Assembly: GCA_050299835.1 (NCBI GenBank)
Contig: JBNKWP010000009.1
Coordinates: forward strand, 76,346 to 140,345
From: JAJDOD01 sp050299835
Lineage (GTDB): Bacteria > Pseudomonadota > Alphaproteobacteria > Rhodobacterales > Rhodobacteraceae
Direction of reading: 5' to 3'
Length of the DNA: 64,000 nt
Below, piece by piece: positions 24,477 to 32,916 of this stretch. The notes beneath the pieces are model-generated. The model did no database searches. It was given only the letters and a program-made list of their open reading frames with translations, and had not been told where the DNA came from. Positions within the stretch are counted from its first letter, which is position 1; every line of letters starts with the position of its first letter. The position numbers and the translations under genes were made by a program.

Positions 24477-25329
24477 TGTAAAGACCCGCCCCGATCGTCA
24501 CGCAGATCCCCGCCAGCGCCAGCCCGTTGGGGAAATCGCGGAAGATGAGCCAGCCCAGAAGGGCCGCCACAGGGATCTCCAGATATTGCATCGGCGCCAG
24601 TGTTGCCGAAGGCGCGAAACGCAGCGCCCAGCTCATCAGCAAATGCGCCGCTGTGCCAAGCACACCCATCGCGATCATCAGGACCCAGGCCAGGCCCTCC
24701 GGCCAGGCGATCTCGAACCCAGGCAAACCGCTGAGGAATGGCAACAGCGGCAAAAGTAACCCGCAGGCGAACAACCCGGAAACCATCTGCATGGCAATCG
24801 GATCGACCGCCCTTGCCAACTGTCGCGTCACCAGCATGAAGAACGCAAAAACAATGGCGACCCCAACCGGCAACAGAGCCGGCCAGCCGACCTCGGCAAA
24901 ACTCGGCTGCATGACCATGCAGGTCCCGACAAAGCCAACGCAACAGGCGATGATCCGCCGCGACCCGACCTCCTCGCCGAGGATATAATGGCCGAGCAAC
25001 AGCATGATGAACGGCATGACGAACGCAATCGCCACCGCATCGGCCAGGGGCAGGTATCGCAGCGACAGGAACATCATCCCGATCCCGGCCATGTGCAGCA
25101 CCGCGCGGACCGCGGACAGGCGCAGATCGCGCCCGCTCATCGCCATCGGGATCGCGGCGAGATTGATGATCGGAGCCAGAACGATGACCTGCAAAGCCAT
25201 GCGGATCGCCACCAACTGCCCCACAGACATGGAGTCGCCCAAGAGCTTGGCCAGCGAGTCGCCCAATGGCGCAGTCAGGCAAAAGCCGAGCATCAGAAGG
25301 ATGCCGAGCACGGGGCGGTCTTGTGTCAT
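24406..25329 (-). CDS. DMT-family (EamA) transporter
   Basis: A 307-residue inner-membrane transporter with ten hydrophobic segments in two EamA repeats (residues 8-140 and 150-290). Typical marks are LPLADAVAIAFVMPF at the end of TM4 and APMQYLEIPVAALLGWLIF in the second repeat. The substrate is unknown; family members export amino acids or other metabolites. The C-terminus overlaps thiN on the other strand. Its upstream side holds a cluster of palindromes shared with the divergent helicase. Confidence 0.88.
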   Translation of the reverse strand: MTQDRPVLGILLMLGFCLTAPLGDSLAKLLGDSMSVGQLVAIRMALQVIVLAPIINLAAIPMAMSGRDLRLSAVRAVLHMAGIGMMFLSLRYLPLADAVAIAFVMPFIMLLLGHYILGEEVGSRRIIACCVGFVGTCMVMQPSFAEVGWPALLPVGVAIVFAFFMLVTRQLARAVDPIAMQMVSGLFACGLLLPLLPFLSGLPGFEIAWPEGLAWVLMIAMGVLGTAAHLLMSWALRFAPSATLAPMQYLEIPVAALLGWLIFRDFPNGLALAGICVTIGAGLYIILRERRASRSVPQVPPQAPPAA

Positions 25330-25331
25330 TC

Positions 25332-25401
25332 CCGCACCCTACACATGCCGGGTGCGGCGGAAAATGCGCATTTTCCATTGCGATTTCTGCGCAGAAATCG
25401 C
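25332..25401. repeat. cluster of three short palindromes
   Basis: Three inverted repeats lie in 70 bp between divergent genes: CCGCACCC/GGGTGCGG (25332-25357), a perfect 18-bp palindrome centred on TGCGCA (25359-25376), and a perfect 22-bp palindrome also centred on TGCGCA (25380-25401). They overlap the likely promoter region of the transporter and helicase. They may be operators, transcript stems or a dispersed repeat. Confidence 0.75.
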
Positions 25402-25463
25402 TTGCCCGAGAGGGTCAGACCCGTTTTAACCCTCCCGACCTTTTCAAACCCGATCCCCCTCCC

Positions 25464-28292
25464 ATGTCCCAGACACAAGGCCGCGTGACTGCGGTCCTCG
25501 GACCGACAAACACCGGCAAGACCCATTATGCCATCGAGAGGATGCTGGCGCACCGCACCGGTGTGATCGGCCTGCCGCTCAGGTTGTTGGCGCGCGAGGT
25601 CTATGACCGCATCGTCTCGGTGCGCGGACCGTCGGTCGTCGCGCTCTTGACAGGAGAGGAGCGCATCGTGCCGCCACGCACGCAGTATTGGGTCTGCACG
25701 ACGGAGGCGATGCCCAACGGCATGGGTGTCGATTTCCTCGCCGTCGATGAAATCCAGCTCTGCGCCGACCCGGAACGCGGTCATGTCTTCACCGAAAGGT
25801 TGCTCAACGCGCGCGGACTGCACGAAACCGTCTTCATGGGCTCCGACACCATGCGGGGCACCATCGCCGCGCTGGTGCCCGAGGCGCAGTTCCAGCGGCG
25901 CGAACGGTTTTCCACTCTGGCCTACACCGGCTCGAAGAAGATCAGCCGGATGACGCCACGCGCGGCGCTGGTCGGATTTTCGGTGGAGAATGTCTATGCC
26001 ATTGCCGAACTGCTCCGCCGCCAGAAAGGGGGAGCTGCCGTGGTCATGGGCGCGCTTTCGCCGCGCACCCGCAACGCGCAGGTGGACATGTACCAGAACG
26101 GCGATGTCGATTACCTCGTCGCGACCGATGCCATCGGCATGGGGCTTAACCTCGACATCAATCACGTCGCGTTTTCCGGCCTGCGCAAGTTCGACGGGCG
26201 CCGGATGCGCGAGCTTCAGCCGAACGAATTGGCACAGATCGCCGGGCGGGCCGGGCGGTATCAGAAAGACGGCACTTTTGGCGTCACAGGTGAAGCTGCG
26301 CCGCTGGAGCCACGCGTGGTTGAGGCGATCACCTCTCACAGCTTCACACCGCTGAAGAAGCTGCAATGGCGGAATTCGACGCTCGAATTCGGCAGCATCG
26401 ACCGCCTCGTCGCCTCACTCGAAGCGCCGCCAACGCTTGAACACGTCGTCCGGGCGCGTGAAGCCGATGACCTGATCGCCCTTAAGACGCTGGGCGAAGA
26501 CGTGGAAACCCGCGCCCGCGCCAGCGATGGACCGTCGGTGCGGCTGCTCTGGGACGTCTGCCGCATCCCCGATTTCCGGGGCATCAGCCACCAGGAACAT
26601 GCAAGCCTGCTGACAGCCATTTTCGGCTTTCTGCATGAGCACGGAGAGGTGCCCGAAGACTGGCTCGCGCGACAAATCAAGCGCATCGACCGGAACGATG
26701 GCGACATTGATGCGCTGTCCAAACGTCTCGCTTTCGTCCGGACCTGGACCTATGTCGCCCAACGCAAGGGGTGGACGCGGGACGAAGACCATTGGCGTGA
26801 CGCCACTCGCGCTGTAGAAGACCGCCTGTCGGACGCGCTGCATGACGCGCTGACGCAAAGATTTGTCGACCGGCGGACCAGCGTGCTGCTTCGCCGGTTG
26901 AAACAGAAGGAGGCTCTCGTGGCCGAAGTGAATGACAAGGGCGAAGTGACCATCGAAGGTCAGTTTGCGGGCCGGCTGGAAGGGTTCCGCTTCCACCAGG
27001 ATGCCAGTGCGACCGGGGACGAGGCGAAAACACTAAAGGCCGCTGCCACCGCAGCCCTGCAGCCCGAATTTCACCTGCGCGCGGATCGCTTTTATAACGC
27101 GCCCGACACGGAGATGGATTTCACCGAGCAAGGCGGCTTGATGTGGGGCGAACACGCGATCGGCAAACTGGTGGCGGGCGATGACCCGATGAAACCCCGC
27201 GCGGTGGCTTTCGTGGATGAGGAAGCGGGGCAAGACGTCGCCGACAAGGTTCAGCGACGCCTGCAGCATTTCATCGACCGCAAGGTCGCGGCACTGTTCG
27301 AACCGCTCATGGAAATCCAAAGGGATGAAACTCTGACAGGCCTTGCCCGGGGCTTCGCCTTCCGCATGGTCGAGGCCATGGGCGTGATCGACCGGCGCGA
27401 TGTGGCGCAGGACGTGAAGAGCCTCGATCAGGACGCACGCGGTCAATTGCGCAAGCACGGCATCCGCTTCGGTCAGTTCACGGTCTTCATGCAGGCGCTG
27501 CTGAAACCCGCGCCGACCCGGCTTCGCCTGGTGCTTTGGTCGCTGGCCAACGGCGCGGACGAGTTCCCCGAAAGCCCGCCGCCAGGTCTTGTGACAATCC
27601 CGCATATCAAGGAGATCGCCAGCGAGATCTACCTGATGTCGGGCTACAAGCCTGCCGGCGACCGCGCGATCCGCATCGACATGCTGGAACGCCTTGCCGA
27701 CCTCTTGCGCTCCGAAGACAGCCGTGGCGGGTTCGAGGCGAACCCCGACATGCTGTCGATCACCGGCATGACGCTGGAACAATTCGCCAATCTGATGGAG
27801 GGGCTGGGCTACAAGGCCGAGCGCGGGGAACGGGAAAAGCCGCTGCCCGCGGATGCGGGCGCCGGCGCGGCGGAACCGCAGGCGGCTGATGACACCGCCG
27901 AGCGGCCGAATGACGAGGGTGAAGTTTCAGTCGCCGAGACTGCACAGGCACCCGAAACCGGGGAAACGGCGGCTTCCGACGGGTCCGCCACTTCCGACGT
28001 CACGAATGGCGAGACGAAGGCCGGCGAAATCGCGGAAGCCCCCGTGGAGGAGGACCGGACCGAGGTCTTCTACACCTTCACCTGGGGCGGCAACCGTGGC
28101 GGCAATCAGCAGCAGCGTCGCGGCAAGCCGCAGGGCAAGCGCGATGGCAAGCCGAAAGGCAAGGGAAAGCCGCAGCGCGACGGCGGCAACAAGCCCCGCA
28201 GCTTTGAAGCGCGGCCCCAGAAGAAAGACAAGATCGACCCCGACAACCCCTTTGCTCAGGCACTCATGGGGCTGAAGACCAAGGACGACTGA
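25464..28292 (+). CDS. SUV3-like ATP-dependent RNA helicase
   Basis: A 942-residue superfamily 2 helicase related to mitochondrial SUV3. Walker A is GPTNTGKTH at residues 13-21, then LPLRLLAREVYDR, the DEIQ box in FLAVDEIQLCAD, and the C-terminal helicase motif IAGRAGRY. Residues from about 780 are low-complexity, first acidic and then basic Gly/Lys/Arg-rich (GNRGGNQQQRRGKPQGKRDG), a likely RNA-binding tail. It probably acts in RNA turnover. ATG at 25464 begins the domain directly; the ribosome site is weak. An S4 RNA-binding gene follows 22 bp later. Confidence 0.9.
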   Translation: MSQTQGRVTAVLGPTNTGKTHYAIERMLAHRTGVIGLPLRLLAREVYDRIVSVRGPSVVALLTGEERIVPPRTQYWVCTTEAMPNGMGVDFLAVDEIQLCADPERGHVFTERLLNARGLHETVFMGSDTMRGTIAALVPEAQFQRRERFSTLAYTGSKKISRMTPRAALVGFSVENVYAIAELLRRQKGGAAVVMGALSPRTRNAQVDMYQNGDVDYLVATDAIGMGLNLDINHVAFSGLRKFDGRRMRELQPNELAQIAGRAGRYQKDGTFGVTGEAAPLEPRVVEAITSHSFTPLKKLQWRNSTLEFGSIDRLVASLEAPPTLEHVVRAREADDLIALKTLGEDVETRARASDGPSVRLLWDVCRIPDFRGISHQEHASLLTAIFGFLHEHGEVPEDWLARQIKRIDRNDGDIDALSKRLAFVRTWTYVAQRKGWTRDEDHWRDATRAVEDRLSDALHDALTQRFVDRRTSVLLRRLKQKEALVAEVNDKGEVTIEGQFAGRLEGFRFHQDASATGDEAKTLKAAATAALQPEFHLRADRFYNAPDTEMDFTEQGGLMWGEHAIGKLVAGDDPMKPRAVAFVDEEAGQDVADKVQRRLQHFIDRKVAALFEPLMEIQRDETLTGLARGFAFRMVEAMGVIDRRDVAQDVKSLDQDARGQLRKHGIRFGQFTVFMQALLKPAPTRLRLVLWSLANGADEFPESPPPGLVTIPHIKEIASEIYLMSGYKPAGDRAIRIDMLERLADLLRSEDSRGGFEANPDMLSITGMTLEQFANLMEGLGYKAERGEREKPLPADAGAGAAEPQAADDTAERPNDEGEVSVAETAQAPETGETAASDGSATSDVTNGETKAGEIAEAPVEEDRTEVFYTFTWGGNRGGNQQQRRGKPQGKRDGKPKGKGKPQRDGGNKPRSFEARPQKKDKIDPDNPFAQALMGLKTKDD

Positions 28293-28314
28293 TGGGAGTG
28301 CTGCGGAGCCTGCT

Positions 28315-28683
28315 ATGAGCGACGACACCCAACGGCTCGATCAGTGGCTCTGGCATGCGCGGTTCTTCAAAACGCGAAGTCTGGCGACGAAGTTGGTCAC
28401 CGGCGGACATGTCCGCGTGGATGGCAACCGCGTCTCCAAGCCGGCTCACGCGCTGCGCATCGGTGTCACTCTCACCTTCCCGCAGGCAAAACGCATCCGC
28501 ATCATCCGGGTCGAGTCGCTCGCCACTCGGCGCGGCCCCGCGCCGGAGGCCCAGTCGCTCTACACGGATCTCACGCCGGTCGAAGACAAGCTCCCGCCAA
28601 ACCCGCGTTTCGAAGGAAAAGGTCGCCCCAGCGGGAAAGATCGTCGCAACGCCCGTCTTTCCGGGATGTCGCCGCTTGAATGA
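28315..28683 (+). CDS. hslR: S4-domain RNA-binding protein, Hsp15-like
   Basis: A 122-residue protein with an N-terminal S4 domain (QRLDQWLWHARFFKTRSLATKLVTGGHVRVDGNRV) and a basic tail. E. coli Hsp15 of this type recognises 50S subunits carrying stalled peptidyl-tRNA. The LDQWLWHARFFKTR start is the Hsp15 hallmark. It follows the helicase gene by 22 bp and precedes fdxA by 49 bp, so it is probably in the same rightward unit. Confidence 0.9.
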   Translation: MSDDTQRLDQWLWHARFFKTRSLATKLVTGGHVRVDGNRVSKPAHALRIGVTLTFPQAKRIRIIRVESLATRRGPAPEAQSLYTDLTPVEDKLPPNPRFEGKGRPSGKDRRNARLSGMSPLE

Positions 28684-28732
28684 CCCGGGAAGGCACGCTA
28701 CCTCCCGGTGGCTGACCGATTGAGAGAACCGC

Positions 28733-29068
28733 ATGACCTATATCGTCAATGACAACTGCATCGCCTGCAAATACACCGACTGCGTCGAGGTCTGCCCGGT
28801 GGACTGCTTTTATGAAGGCGAGAACATGCTGGTCATCCACCCCGACGAATGTATCGACTGTGGCGTCTGCGAGCCGGAATGTCCGGCTGACGCGATCCGC
28901 CCCGACACGGAGCCGGACATGGAGAAATGGGTGGAGTTCAACCGCAAGTACTCCGAACTGTGGCCGGTCATCATCACCAAGAAGGACCCTCTGCCCGATG
29001 CCGACGAGATGGACGGCAAGGAGGGAAAGATGGAGTTCTTCTCCGAAAATCCGGGCGAAGGCGGTTAG
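28733..29068 (+). CDS. fdxA: 7Fe ferredoxin FdxA
   Basis: A 111-residue [3Fe-4S][4Fe-4S] ferredoxin. The first cluster region is CIACKYTDCVEVCPVDCFYEG and the second CIDCGVCEPECPADAI, followed by the long C-terminal extension (WVEFNRKYSELWPVIT-like) typical of FdxA. It carries electrons at low potential in the cytoplasm. GAGAGAACCGC precedes the ATG. It sits between hslR and carD in the same direction, a common alphaproteobacterial order. Confidence 0.96.
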   Translation: MTYIVNDNCIACKYTDCVEVCPVDCFYEGENMLVIHPDECIDCGVCEPECPADAIRPDTEPDMEKWVEFNRKYSELWPVIITKKDPLPDADEMDGKEGKMEFFSENPGEGG

Positions 29069-29160
29069 ATTCGCGCGTCATTAGCCTCCCTGACCCAACG
29101 TCAAGGAGTGTTATAGACCCTTATTTTCTTGGCCGAATGAGCCGCAACTCACGTGTCGCC

Positions 29161-29189
29161 TTGGAATCGCCCTAATTTTTTGCTATATT
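29161..29189 (+). promoter_or_regulatory. predicted sigma-70 promoter of carD
   Basis: TTGGAA (29161-29166) and TATATT (29184-29189) are spaced 17 bp apart in an AT-rich stretch (TTTTTTGCTATATTT) of the fdxA-carD gap. This gives a 5' leader of about 130 nt for carD. Confidence 0.5.
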
Positions 29190-29210
29190 TCTGTGACATA
29201 GGGCTGAATT

Positions 29211-29239
29211 GGACCGTGACGGTCCGGTTCCAAAACCGG
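29211..29239 (+). repeat. two overlapping hairpins in the carD leader
   Basis: GGACCGT-G-ACGGTCC (29211-29225) is followed, with a 2-bp overlap, by CCGGTT-CCAA-AACCGG (29224-29239). Both lie just downstream of the predicted promoter and cannot form together, so they could be alternative RNA structures. No U-run follows. Confidence 0.55.
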
Positions 29240-29328
29240 CAGGGCTGCTTCGACGGGAGGATACATTGTGTTCCCGGCGGGGCTTTCTTGTCGGAAGACA
29301 GTCTGCGGCTTAGTAGGGATGACGCTTG

Positions 29329-29838
29329 ATGAGCAAACCCAAGAAGATGGAATTTCGACCGAACGACTATGTGGTCTACCCGGCCCATGGCGTAGGTCAG
29401 ATTATCTCGATTGAAGAACAGGAATTCGCCGGCCTCAAGCTGGAACTGTTCGTGATCTCGTTCGAGAAAGACAAGATGACGCTTCGCGTGCCCACGAATA
29501 AGGCCGCCGAAGTCGGTATGCGCACCCTTTCCTCGCCGGACGTGGTGTCCAAGGCGATGACGACCTTGAAGGGCAGAGCCCGGGTCAAGAAGGCCATGTG
29601 GTCGCGCCGCGCGCAGGAATATGAACAGAAGATCAATTCGGGCGATCTGATCGCGATTGCAGAAGTCGTCCGCGATCTGCACCGTGCAGACGATCAGCGC
29701 GAGCAAAGCTATTCTGAGCGTCAGCTCTATGAAGCTGCGCTTGAACGCCTCACCCGCGAGGTCGCGGCTGTCAACGGCGCGGATGAGCTTGATGCACAGC
29801 GCGAAGTGGGCGAGGTTCTGCTCAGCCGAGCTGCCTGA
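29329..29838 (+). CDS. carD: CarD/CdnL-family RNA polymerase-binding regulator
   Basis: A 169-residue CarD-family protein. The N-terminal Tudor-like RNAP-interacting domain begins FRPNDYVVYPAHGVGQIISIE and runs to about residue 65; the C-terminal helical DNA-binding part follows (KAMWSRRAQEYEQKINSGDL, RDLHR). CdnL proteins stabilise open promoter complexes, notably at ribosomal RNA promoters. Translation is placed at ATG 29329, 3 bp after an in-frame TTG. The gene has its own promoter and terminator. Confidence 0.93.
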   Translation: MSKPKKMEFRPNDYVVYPAHGVGQIISIEEQEFAGLKLELFVISFEKDKMTLRVPTNKAAEVGMRTLSSPDVVSKAMTTLKGRARVKKAMWSRRAQEYEQKINSGDLIAIAEVVRDLHRADDQREQSYSERQLYEAALERLTREVAAVNGADELDAQREVGEVLLSRAA

Positions 29839-29859
29839 TTTCACTGAATAAATCCTGAA

Positions 29860-29889
29860 AAGCCGCGCCTTCGTTGCGCGGCTTTTTTT
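29860..29889 (+). terminator. Rho-independent terminator after carD
   Basis: A 9-bp stem AAGCCGCGC/GCGCGGCTT with a 6-nt loop runs into a T tract, 21 bp after the stop. A canonical intrinsic terminator. Confidence 0.92.
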
Positions 29890-29966
29890 ATTTTCTTCCG
29901 GTCTTCTGAAATTTTTCGCGGGCCTGACACGTATCTCCGGTACGACCCAACCAGATGGAGGTTACC

Positions 29967-30506
29967 ATGAACCGCGCAATTATTCTTTCAGCACTTCTTT
30001 TGACCACTTCGACATTCACCGCATTTGCGGCTGGCGGCAGCAGCAGCACGCCGCCGAAGAAAACCCAGACCAGTTCCGAATGCACCGGCGGCCAGATATT
30101 CGACGCCAAGACCGAAACCTGCGTCGATGCCGACAAGCAGTCCTTCAACGACGATCAGCGCTACAACGCCGTGCGAGAACTGGCCTATGCCGGGGCCTAT
30201 GACCGTGCCGAAACCATCATCGCCAGCGCCGACCGGCCGGGCGATGCGCGCTTTCTGAATTACCGTGGCTTCATCCAGCGCAAGCAGGGCAACATGGAAG
30301 CCGCGATGATTTTCTACACTGCCGCCCTGACCAAGGACCCCGATCTTCTTCTTGCCCGTTCCTATATGGGACAGGGCCTTGTGGCCGATGGCAACATCGA
30401 CGGTGCCAAGGCGCAACTGGTGGAAATCGCGTCTCGCGGCGGGCGTGATACCTGGGCCTTTGAAGCCCTGGAAATGGCCATCATCGGCCAACACAGCGAC
30501 TACTGA
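29967..30506 (+). CDS. exported tetratricopeptide-repeat protein
   Basis: A 179-residue protein with signal peptide MNRAIILSALLLTTSTFTAFA, a Ser/Pro/Thr linker with two Cys (CTGGQIFDAKTETC), and helical repeats with TPR spacing (YNAVRELAYAGAYDRAETIIA, FLNYRGFIQRKQGNMEAAMIFYTAAL, LARSYMGQGLVADGNIDGAKAQL). Such proteins scaffold periplasmic complexes; no partner is evident. TGGAGGTTACC decides the start at 29967. Confidence 0.82.
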   Translation: MNRAIILSALLLTTSTFTAFAAGGSSSTPPKKTQTSSECTGGQIFDAKTETCVDADKQSFNDDQRYNAVRELAYAGAYDRAETIIASADRPGDARFLNYRGFIQRKQGNMEAAMIFYTAALTKDPDLLLARSYMGQGLVADGNIDGAKAQLVEIASRGGRDTWAFEALEMAIIGQHSDY

Positions 30507-30515
30507 TCCTTCACC

Positions 30516-30545
30516 TGGGCGGGGCCGCTGCGGCGGCCTCGCCCA
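30516..30545. terminator. hairpin between convergent TPR and epimerase genes
   Basis: A 13-bp GC stem with one G.U pair (TGGGCGGGGCCGC against GGCGGCCTCGCCCA) and a TGCG loop. It lies between convergent stops, so it can serve both strands. There is no strong U-run. Confidence 0.6.
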
Positions 30546-30614
30546 GAACAAGTGCGAACCCCTGTCCCGCGTTCATAGCGGTCGACGCGACCCGCGCGTA
30601 TGTGTCGGCCAGAG

Positions 30615-31517
30615 TTACGCCAGCGTCGGGTCGTCCAGATACATGCGCCAGCTGTGCTTGGGCTCGAAACCGACCATCCGCTTCGCCTTCTCATTGGCGT
30701 AGAATGTATCGTTCTCTCCCATCTCCCGCCTAACCGGCACACCGTCATAGAAGTCGCGCAACAACTCCGGCGTCGTCGCGGCAACCGAGTGATCGTTGTT
30801 CGAGACGTTGAACACCTCATAGCCCAGCCCATCCGTCTTCAAACAACAATCGACCATCTGGCCCAAATCGCGCGCGTCGATATAGGCGAAGATATTGCGC
30901 TCTCTCAGCCCCGGATCGGCGATGTAGGCGGGGAAGTTCTGCTTGTATTCGTGCGGCTCGATCACGTTGTTGATCCGCAGGCCGTAGATATCCGCACCGC
31001 TTCGCGCTTGAAAACTCCGCGCCGTGGCCTCGTTCACCACCTTCGACATGGCGTAGCTGTCCATCGGAAGCGTGGGATGGTCTTCGTCAATGGGAAGATA
31101 CTCGGGTTTCTTCGGCCCATCCCAGAAACAGACACCATAGGTCGTCTCGGATGACGCGAAGATGACCTTGCGCACCCCGGCCTTCAGCGCGGCGTCTATG
31201 ACATTGTACGTGCCCATGACATTCGTGCGGTAACATTCGTTGTCACCGGTCACCAGAATGCGGGGAACGGCCGCAAAGTGGACCACGGCATCAAAGGAGG
31301 GCACGCCGGTGCCGGGCACCAGTTCGTCGAACCCCATATAGGACTGCATGACATCGTGCATGTGCCCCGGATCGGTGATGTCGGCGATTCTGTTCTCGAC
31401 ACCCGCCATGTCGAGCGGCACTTGGTCGACATTCAGAACCCGGTGCCCTTGCGCCACCAGATAGGCGACCGCGTGTTTGCCAGCCTTGCCGGACCCGCCG
31501 GTAAACAAGATGCGCAT
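30615..31517 (-). CDS. NAD-dependent epimerase/dehydratase family protein
   Basis: A 300-residue extended SDR. The start MRILFTGGSGKAGKHAVAYL carries the GxxGxxG loop; ADITDP, HFAAVP, the SSETTYG Ser/Thr block and the catalytic YxxxK in SYAMSKVVNE follow. It acts on a sugar or sugar acid; PIDEDHPTLPMDSYA is the usual pattern of uronate dehydrogenase-like or nucleotide-sugar epimerases, and the substrate is undetermined. GGGAGAAACC precedes the ATG at 31517. Confidence 0.85.
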   Translation of the reverse strand: MRILFTGGSGKAGKHAVAYLVAQGHRVLNVDQVPLDMAGVENRIADITDPGHMHDVMQSYMGFDELVPGTGVPSFDAVVHFAAVPRILVTGDNECYRTNVMGTYNVIDAALKAGVRKVIFASSETTYGVCFWDGPKKPEYLPIDEDHPTLPMDSYAMSKVVNEATARSFQARSGADIYGLRINNVIEPHEYKQNFPAYIADPGLRERNIFAYIDARDLGQMVDCCLKTDGLGYEVFNVSNNDHSVAATTPELLRDFYDGVPVRREMGENDTFYANEKAKRMVGFEPKHSWRMYLDDPTLA

Positions 31518-31602
31518 GGTTGGTTTCTCCCTCGTTCGATGTGCCGGTCTGCCCGGCATGGTTCAAATTCGATGTCGACGTTCGATTGCCTGGCGGCTCC
31601 CG

Positions 31603-32916
31603 TCAGTCGCTCGGCTCCAGATCGTCCGGCTGGCCAACGACGACAAATCGCAGATCGTCCGGCTTATAGAGCCGCCGGGCAACCCGCTGAATATCCTCCA
31701 GCGTCACGGCTTCGATCATGCTGTTCCGCTTTTGGATATAGTCGGCCTTGCGCCCGTCCTGTTGCATCCCCACCAGTATCTGCGCGATTGACGCATTGCT
31801 GTCAAAACGCAGCGGGTAAGCGCCGGTGAGATAGGTCTTTGCCGCCTCAAGTTCTTCGGCGGTGATCCCTTCCTCGGCGACCAACGACCATTGCTGCTTC
31901 ACCACCTCAATGGCCTCGGCCACCCGTTCATTGGCCGAGGCGAACTGACCCATGACAAGATCGGCATGATCCGAATTCACAATTTGGGAGCCGATCCCGT
32001 ATGTCAGACCCCGCTTGTTCCGAACTTCCAGGCTGAGACGGGATTGCAGACCAGACCCACCGAAGACCTCATTCAGAACGAAGGCGGGGAAGAAATCCGG
32101 ATCGTCGCGTGGCAAGCCACCATGCCCGAACAACACGACGGATTGCGGGACGTCGTGCGGCACAAGCGTAACCCCACCCGAAAAGCGCGTTTTGGCCGCA
32201 TTCGGCAATGGTGCGCCCCCGCTCGGCAAGTCGCCGAGAAGCTCATCCATCAGGTTCGCCAGTTCCTCCGCCGAAATATCGCCTGCGGCACCGACGAAGA
32301 CCCGGTCCGCGACCACCACGTCGTTGAATGCCTGGACCAGATCGTCGCGTGTCAGTGCAGCCACACTGTCCACCGTCCCGTCCGGGCTGCTGCCATAGGG
32401 ATGATCCCCGAACACCTGGGCGTTGAAGGTCTGGCCTGCCATCACATAGGCGTTCGTCTCATCGGCGCGCAAAGTCGAAACGATCTGCCTGCGAACCCTG
32501 TCGATGGCCTCCTGGTCGAAACGGGGATCGGTCAGTGCGAGTTTGATTAGCGCAATGGCCTCATCCCGGTTTTCGGTCAGGAACCGCGCGGAAATCGACA
32601 ACGCATCCTGGGAAACACCAAACCTGATCGACGCCGCAAGGTCGTCGCGGGCAATCGAAAAGGCCTGCGCATCAAGATCCCCCGCGCCCTCCTCAAGGGT
32701 CGCGGTCATCAGATTGATCGCACCGCGCTTGCCCGCCCGGTCAAGCGACGCGCCGCCCGTGAAGCGAAGCTCCAGAGCAGTGAAGGGCACCGCGCCCTCT
32801 TCGACGAGCCAGGCCTTGAACCCGCCCGGCGATGTCACTTCCTGAATCTCGGTCGCCGCGAATCCGGGCACCGCAAGACAGATCGCGATGGCAAAAGCCA
32901 GAACAGCGCGGATCAT
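31603..32916 (-). CDS. M16-family zinc peptidase-like protein without HxxEH (partner subunit)
   Basis: A 437-residue M16-fold protein with signal peptide MIRAVLAFAIAICLAVPGFA. The place of the HxxEH motif holds LDRAGKRGAINLMTATLEEG, so the zinc site is missing, while the C-terminal substrate-groove part (LNEVFGGSGLQSRLSLEVRNKRGLTYGIGS) is kept. This matches the non-catalytic beta partner in two-gene M16 pairs such as PqqL/MPP-like systems. Its start overlaps the catalytic gene's stop by 4 bp (ATGA), so the two are made together. Confidence 0.9.
   Translation of the reverse strand: MIRAVLAFAIAICLAVPGFAATEIQEVTSPGGFKAWLVEEGAVPFTALELRFTGGASLDRAGKRGAINLMTATLEEGAGDLDAQAFSIARDDLAASIRFGVSQDALSISARFLTENRDEAIALIKLALTDPRFDQEAIDRVRRQIVSTLRADETNAYVMAGQTFNAQVFGDHPYGSSPDGTVDSVAALTRDDLVQAFNDVVVADRVFVGAAGDISAEELANLMDELLGDLPSGGAPLPNAAKTRFSGGVTLVPHDVPQSVVLFGHGGLPRDDPDFFPAFVLNEVFGGSGLQSRLSLEVRNKRGLTYGIGSQIVNSDHADLVMGQFASANERVAEAIEVVKQQWSLVAEEGITAEELEAAKTYLTGAYPLRFDSNASIAQILVGMQQDGRKADYIQKRNSMIEAVTLEDIQRVARRLYKPDDLRFVVVGQPDDLEPSD

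Noticed and set aside
25464..28292. Longer helicase start at 25266
   Set aside because: The extra 66 codons overlap the divergent transporter start and the palindromes and do not look like protein; the helicase domain begins directly at 25464.
29268..29420. GTG frame with a strong ribosome site in the carD leader
   Set aside because: It runs into carD in another frame and has no family pattern; kept only as part of the leader observation.
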